A stretch of 64,000 bases of DNA from Stichopus chloronotus (Eukaryota > Echinodermata > Holothuroidea > Aspidochirotida > Stichopodidae): the NCBI GenBank assembly GCA_021234535.1, contig SFZH01000008.1, forward strand, positions 20,127,358-20,191,357, given 5' to 3'. A model generated the notes under the pieces. That model was given only the letters and a program-made list of their open reading frames with translations. It was not told where the DNA came from and did no database searches. The position numbers were made by a program, and so were the translations under genes. Below are positions 59,947 to 64,000 of the stretch, one piece after another (position 1 is the first letter of the stretch; every line of letters starts with the position of its first letter).

Positions 59947-62900
59947 ACGGCCATACAAAAGCAAGTTCAATTCCAATTGAGTACAAGCATATGAGGATAG
60001 TATTCTTTGATTAATTGATCAACTGACTGTTGGCATCAATTTTGGCTCTCTTCAACAGAAACCACGTTCAGCCTTCTGTTTTTTCTATTCATCAGTATCT
60101 CTAGGAAGCTACTACTGTCGTAAATATTGCATTGTGTTGTAGTCTTCATCAGGTAAACCGTGAACACACATTCAGATTACAGGTAAATCAAGCTTTATGG
60201 TAAGAAAATCTCAAACTTGGTTTGTGGGACAATTTACAAGTCACTGAGTCAACAGGACAAAAAGGTTGGGATATTTGCATGCGAATGAGAGATATCTCAG
60301 AAACATGAATATACAAGGCATTTTGCTGTAAACAGAGAAAATTACTTATCAAACTTTTGGGATGTTGCATTTTCATTGCTGATTTGAATGGCGTAACTAA
60401 TCCTAATATGGTATAACACAAGTGTTTATGCTTTCTTGACATTACAAATCTTCAACTCCGTATGTCTGACATCGTATTGTATCCGAACGATGCTAGGAGT
60501 CATTTTCTACACATTCTACACGCATGATTTTAACAAAATGAAAATAAAGCAAGGAAAAAAAATGCATGAACACTTCACTGAACGCTTCGCAATGCTGTTC
60601 TAGCGGTAGCTTCCCTTTTTCAGAATTTATGAAACAATATTGTAATGGAATGGACACAGACAGGTGGACAAACAGTTCATATTAATCACCATAGGGAGGC
60701 GACTATTCTGAAATCCCCCTTGTGGTGTTATTTCCCACAACCCACCCCCCTACCCTACTCCTTGCATCAAATTATTATTACAACATGACTTTCCATAGGT
60801 TTGACGTACTACTTTCGCAGCATGCAAATTATTCCTCCTCCTGGTCAACAGTTTGTTAACATTTTCATCACATACGCTATACAGTATCTGTGGTGCAAGA
60901 ATCGGGTAACGAATGGATGAGTAAGAAAAAGTTGCAAGCTTGGTAAAGTACGTACAATAAACTGAAAACCTTGAAGAAGGATACAAAAGAAAGTCGTTCC
61001 ATACTGCAATGCTACGTCATTCCTGCCATGACCTTGTTTCACAGGACACACATAATTTGCTTTCTGTACCTTTCAATACCCCCAAATTATTTTTTATGTG
61101 ACTGGATTTGGTCAGTGGCTGACCCCTGACAAAGACCAAGTCATTCATTCATCTGTTTTGTCTATATAACCACTGGTTTATCCTCTCCATTAAATCCTCC
61201 TCGCATTAAATAAAAAGTTAAGAGGAAGCCCTAATCTGTGAGACATCATGCATTTTACTTCTTGCAGCTCTCTGACATTCTCATGCACTTTTGCCCTAGT
61301 GATAAAAGACAGTAGATTTTGAATGGCCGTCTCTCGCTTCAACCTTGAGTTTGCTTGTGGGGATCACACTGCACAAACCACAATGTTATGCACTTGAATT
61401 AACCCGACACCTAAAAAGAGTAACAATTGACAACTGAAGAAACATGACACTCAGGCAAGGTAACTTATCATGATGCGACACCCAGGTACTGTAAAAGTAA
61501 CACATCATGACAAGACACCCATAAGCAATTGGGAACAGGAAAATTAACAAATCTGTAAGCATGTGATACATAAATTTAAATACTGGACTTCAACAAAGCA
61601 TCATGCTAAAGCATCATGTGACTTCAAGCATTTGTGGAAGAAAAAGGACGGACAATACAGAACTTGGGAGGCGAACAAAGACATGATGGATGGTACTGAG
61701 TGGAGTCAGTTGCCAGTTTGAATATTTTCCTCTTTTATACATAGGATCCATGTATTCATCCCTTTTACCATTCTAATGGCAGTGAAGAAAAGATTCTCCT
61801 TTCGGAGGGACACATTAACCAATCAGTGATATACTTTTTGTTGTTCAAGCACTATCTGTAAATAAAGGAATCCCCGATTGCAGTTCTTGCTCAACCTATC
61901 GACACAAACAAATATTTATCAAGGAATCCAGGCTATACAAAATAGTCTGAATAGCTGGAGGTCAACCAAATCCTTTGGATTTCATAGCTGGAACTTATTT
62001 TTAGATCGCACCAGGTTTATTTTACATAGTCTGAAAAAAAAATTCTAGTAATTGCATTCCACTGGGCCAAATAAAAATAGACTTTTAAATTGCTGGCAGC
62101 TAGACCATGCACAGTAAGATTCACAATGAGAGTGGGGTTATTGGACAGATTTTTAGCATGGCCTTAATTACATAGCTATGAGTGTTATGATTTCTTTTAA
62201 AGGTCCAGTTTGTGATATTTTGGTGTTTGCATTTACATTGGTAACTGGTTGCATCAGTCTCTGGTTCTAATGTTTAAGTTTTACTCCATTAAAACAATCA
62301 AGTACATTTGCTTCCCAAGAACAGTAACCACTAAGACGTATGGAAATTTGTTTGAACCAAAGAAGAGAAATTTCTGCGATGAAGTAACATGATCTTGAAA
62401 ATTCCATCGCATATGCTACGTTGGCTCAAGCATTCACCTTTACTCCTGTGTTTGTATTTTTTTTTTTTTTTTAAGGACATCAAAAAATGCTTTAAGACTG
62501 ATCATAATTGGAGGAACAACAAGGAGTGTGATATCTCTTAATTATTGTTCTTGCAAGGCGATCATCCTGAAGACAATGAACAGAGAGTCAGTGGGGAATG
62601 TCTTTACACAATGGGAGCAACTATCATTCCAGCACTCAAACATATGAATTTTGTTGCAATATTACAGCATTTTCTTTCTTAATGCAAAAGAATTTGATAC
62701 AATTAAAAATAACCTGGCCGCAAGTCTGGGGAATCCTCAAAATTGCAGTAAAACTGCAACTGTTTGTGACACCTCCTTAGAAATTAAATGTCTTAGCACC
62801 AATTATCAAAACAAAAAAAAAAGAAATAAGAAGCAGCAAATTAACAAAATGTGAAACTATGTGATATATCATGAGTTTGAGAATTCTGGTATTTGATCAT

Positions 62901-63290
62901 CGGAGATTGCACATTTAAGTAATACAAAACACCACAAGACTACCAGTTTTACCACATGTGAGAGTTACCAGCTTCGCCGTCAAGTCGGAACCGACAGTTC
63001 CAATTACGACATTGACGACGATCGGTGAACCCATGACCTGAGGGGTCTTGCAAATATCAAATAGATTTTGGGCGGACTCTGAGATGAATTTAACGATGGA
63101 ACCCCTCTACAGCAGTGTTACTGAGATGACCTAAATCACCTTCAATTAATGAATGCTGAATGTTTATATTCATAAATCACACTATCCCAATGTCCCACAG
63201 TACAAGTCCCGGGATTCTGATGCAGGTTGGACGTCCACACTTCTCGCACATGAATCGACTCCACTTCTTAGGTGTCCTTTCTTTCGATCG

Positions 63291-63492
63291 TCAGATCTTC
63301 ACGTCCAGTTCTCTACAGAGGTGGTCAAGGTCCCTCTTGTCCGCCGCCTCGTAGAGGTCGGCCCTGCCCATGAGGGAAACGGCCATTCGCAACGTACCCC
63401 ATATGTTATCTGACATCTGGGACTTCTCTCCCTTAGGTCCTCGTCCACTCCTCTGGAGACTCAAGGCGGTTATGAAATGTTCCGCAGCTTCC
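63291..63492 (-). CDS. PEX5: PEX5 peroxisomal targeting signal-1 receptor, last coding exon (partial gene)
   Basis: The acceptor is CTCTCAACAG. One base completes an Arg codon, then 66 residues and a stop. Seen: EAAEHFITALSLQRSGRG, MSDNIWGTLRMAVSLMG and DLYEAADKRDLDHL. These match the end of the TPR domain and the C-terminal helical bundle of PEX5 (family: EAVEHF-EAL-x-Q, MS-x-NIW-x-TLR-A, Y-x-AAD-x-RDL). PEX5 binds PTS1 cargo in the cytosol and docks at the peroxisome. Upstream exons lie beyond the right edge of the window, because the gene is on the minus strand. It converges with MRPL47 across a 9 kb gap. Confidence 0.92.
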
Positions 63493-64000
63493 CTGTTGAG
63501 AGAAAAAGAAACTTGGGAGTGAACACCTTTGCTAGATTAAAGCTCAAAAAAGAGAAAAAAAAAGCTGGTGTCTAAGAAGAAATTGCTTTGAGAGAAAAAA
63601 TGGGCAGAGGATTGGGTGGAGGCTGTGGTCATGTATGATGGGATGAGATTTGCTATTTTCCTTCTTAGGTGAAGACTATTTCTTTTTACACAAAATGGAG
63701 CAAGACTCACAAATGTTTAACATTTTGTAAGTGTTCAAGTTTAAATCAAACTTTACTCATAGCACTTGACACACTTTGCTATGGTGGTAAGCTACAGGAT
63801 AATCTTCCATTAATACACAGTTGGCCTCTTCCTCCGAAACAATCCTCTTTTTCTAATGTAATACCAACAATTTTCAGTTGAAGCATAATCCTTTACATGG
63901 AAAAACTGCATTGTGAGTCATCTACAACCTAAGCAGGATTATATGCTGAGATCATTTTACAATGAAAATGATTTTTTAGACTGTAGTTTGTATTGTACGG
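63493..64000. other. PEX5 intron (partial)
   Basis: Sequence upstream of the last PEX5 exon on the minus strand. No further exon was recognised before the window ends. Confidence 0.7.

Larger units (their letters stand above)
54049..63290. other. Convergent intergenic region between MRPL47 and PEX5
   Basis: It holds the two 3' UTRs and about 8 kb with no recognised gene. Notable contents are a 12-base C run (54093-54104), a G-quadruplex-type motif (56655-56681), a 14-base G run (58294-58307), a 50 bp minisatellite and short meaningless frames. Confidence 0.7.

Noticed and set aside
1..64000. CRISPR arrays, bacterial operons, prophage or IS elements
   Set aside because: The window is clearly animal nuclear DNA with spliced genes, and no prokaryotic features were seen.

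Overview
This is a window of animal nuclear DNA. It is AT-rich by eye, with small exons, GT-AG introns from about 0.3 to 7.5 kb, a tRNA-derived SINE, several foldback elements, decayed retroelement pieces, long G/C homopolymers and microsatellites. The gene set (SUMF2, MRPL47, PEX5 and a neurotrophin/Spätzle-like cystine-knot precursor) and the repeat style suggest a marine invertebrate deuterostome, perhaps an echinoderm. The sequence alone does not fix the species.

Layout. 1-11100: gene-poor and repeat-rich, with decayed, apparently tandem copies of an SLC16/monocarboxylate-transporter-like gene, a retroelement integrase tail on the minus strand and a local duplication near 8.8-9.1 kb. 11194-19763 (minus): a complete nine-exon SUMF2-type gene encoding 320 residues and ending in KDEL. 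19764-28386: mostly non-coding, closing with a 361 bp foldback element just 3' of the next gene. 28387-32292 (minus): a three-exon secreted precursor with a signal peptide, a glycosylated pro-region, an Asp/Ser tract, an RRKR cleavage site and a 91-residue Cys-rich mature domain. 32293-35412: about 3.1 kb separating two head-to-head genes, with a (CTAT)n tract. 35413-54048 (plus): a complete six-exon MRPL47 gene encoding 259 residues, whose introns hold most of the mobile elements found here. 54049-63290: intergenic, with a 50 bp minisatellite. 63291-63492 (minus): the last coding exon of PEX5, which continues beyond the window.

The genes do not form a pathway. SUMF2 is an ER-lumen pseudo-enzyme, MRPL47 a mitochondrial ribosomal protein, PEX5 the peroxisomal import receptor, and the cystine-knot precursor a secreted ligand. 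All three complete gene models were assembled by hand from splice sites. Intron phases match at every junction and the total coding lengths (963, 870 and 780 nt including stop) are multiples of three, which is strong internal support. The least familiar item is the cystine-knot precursor.
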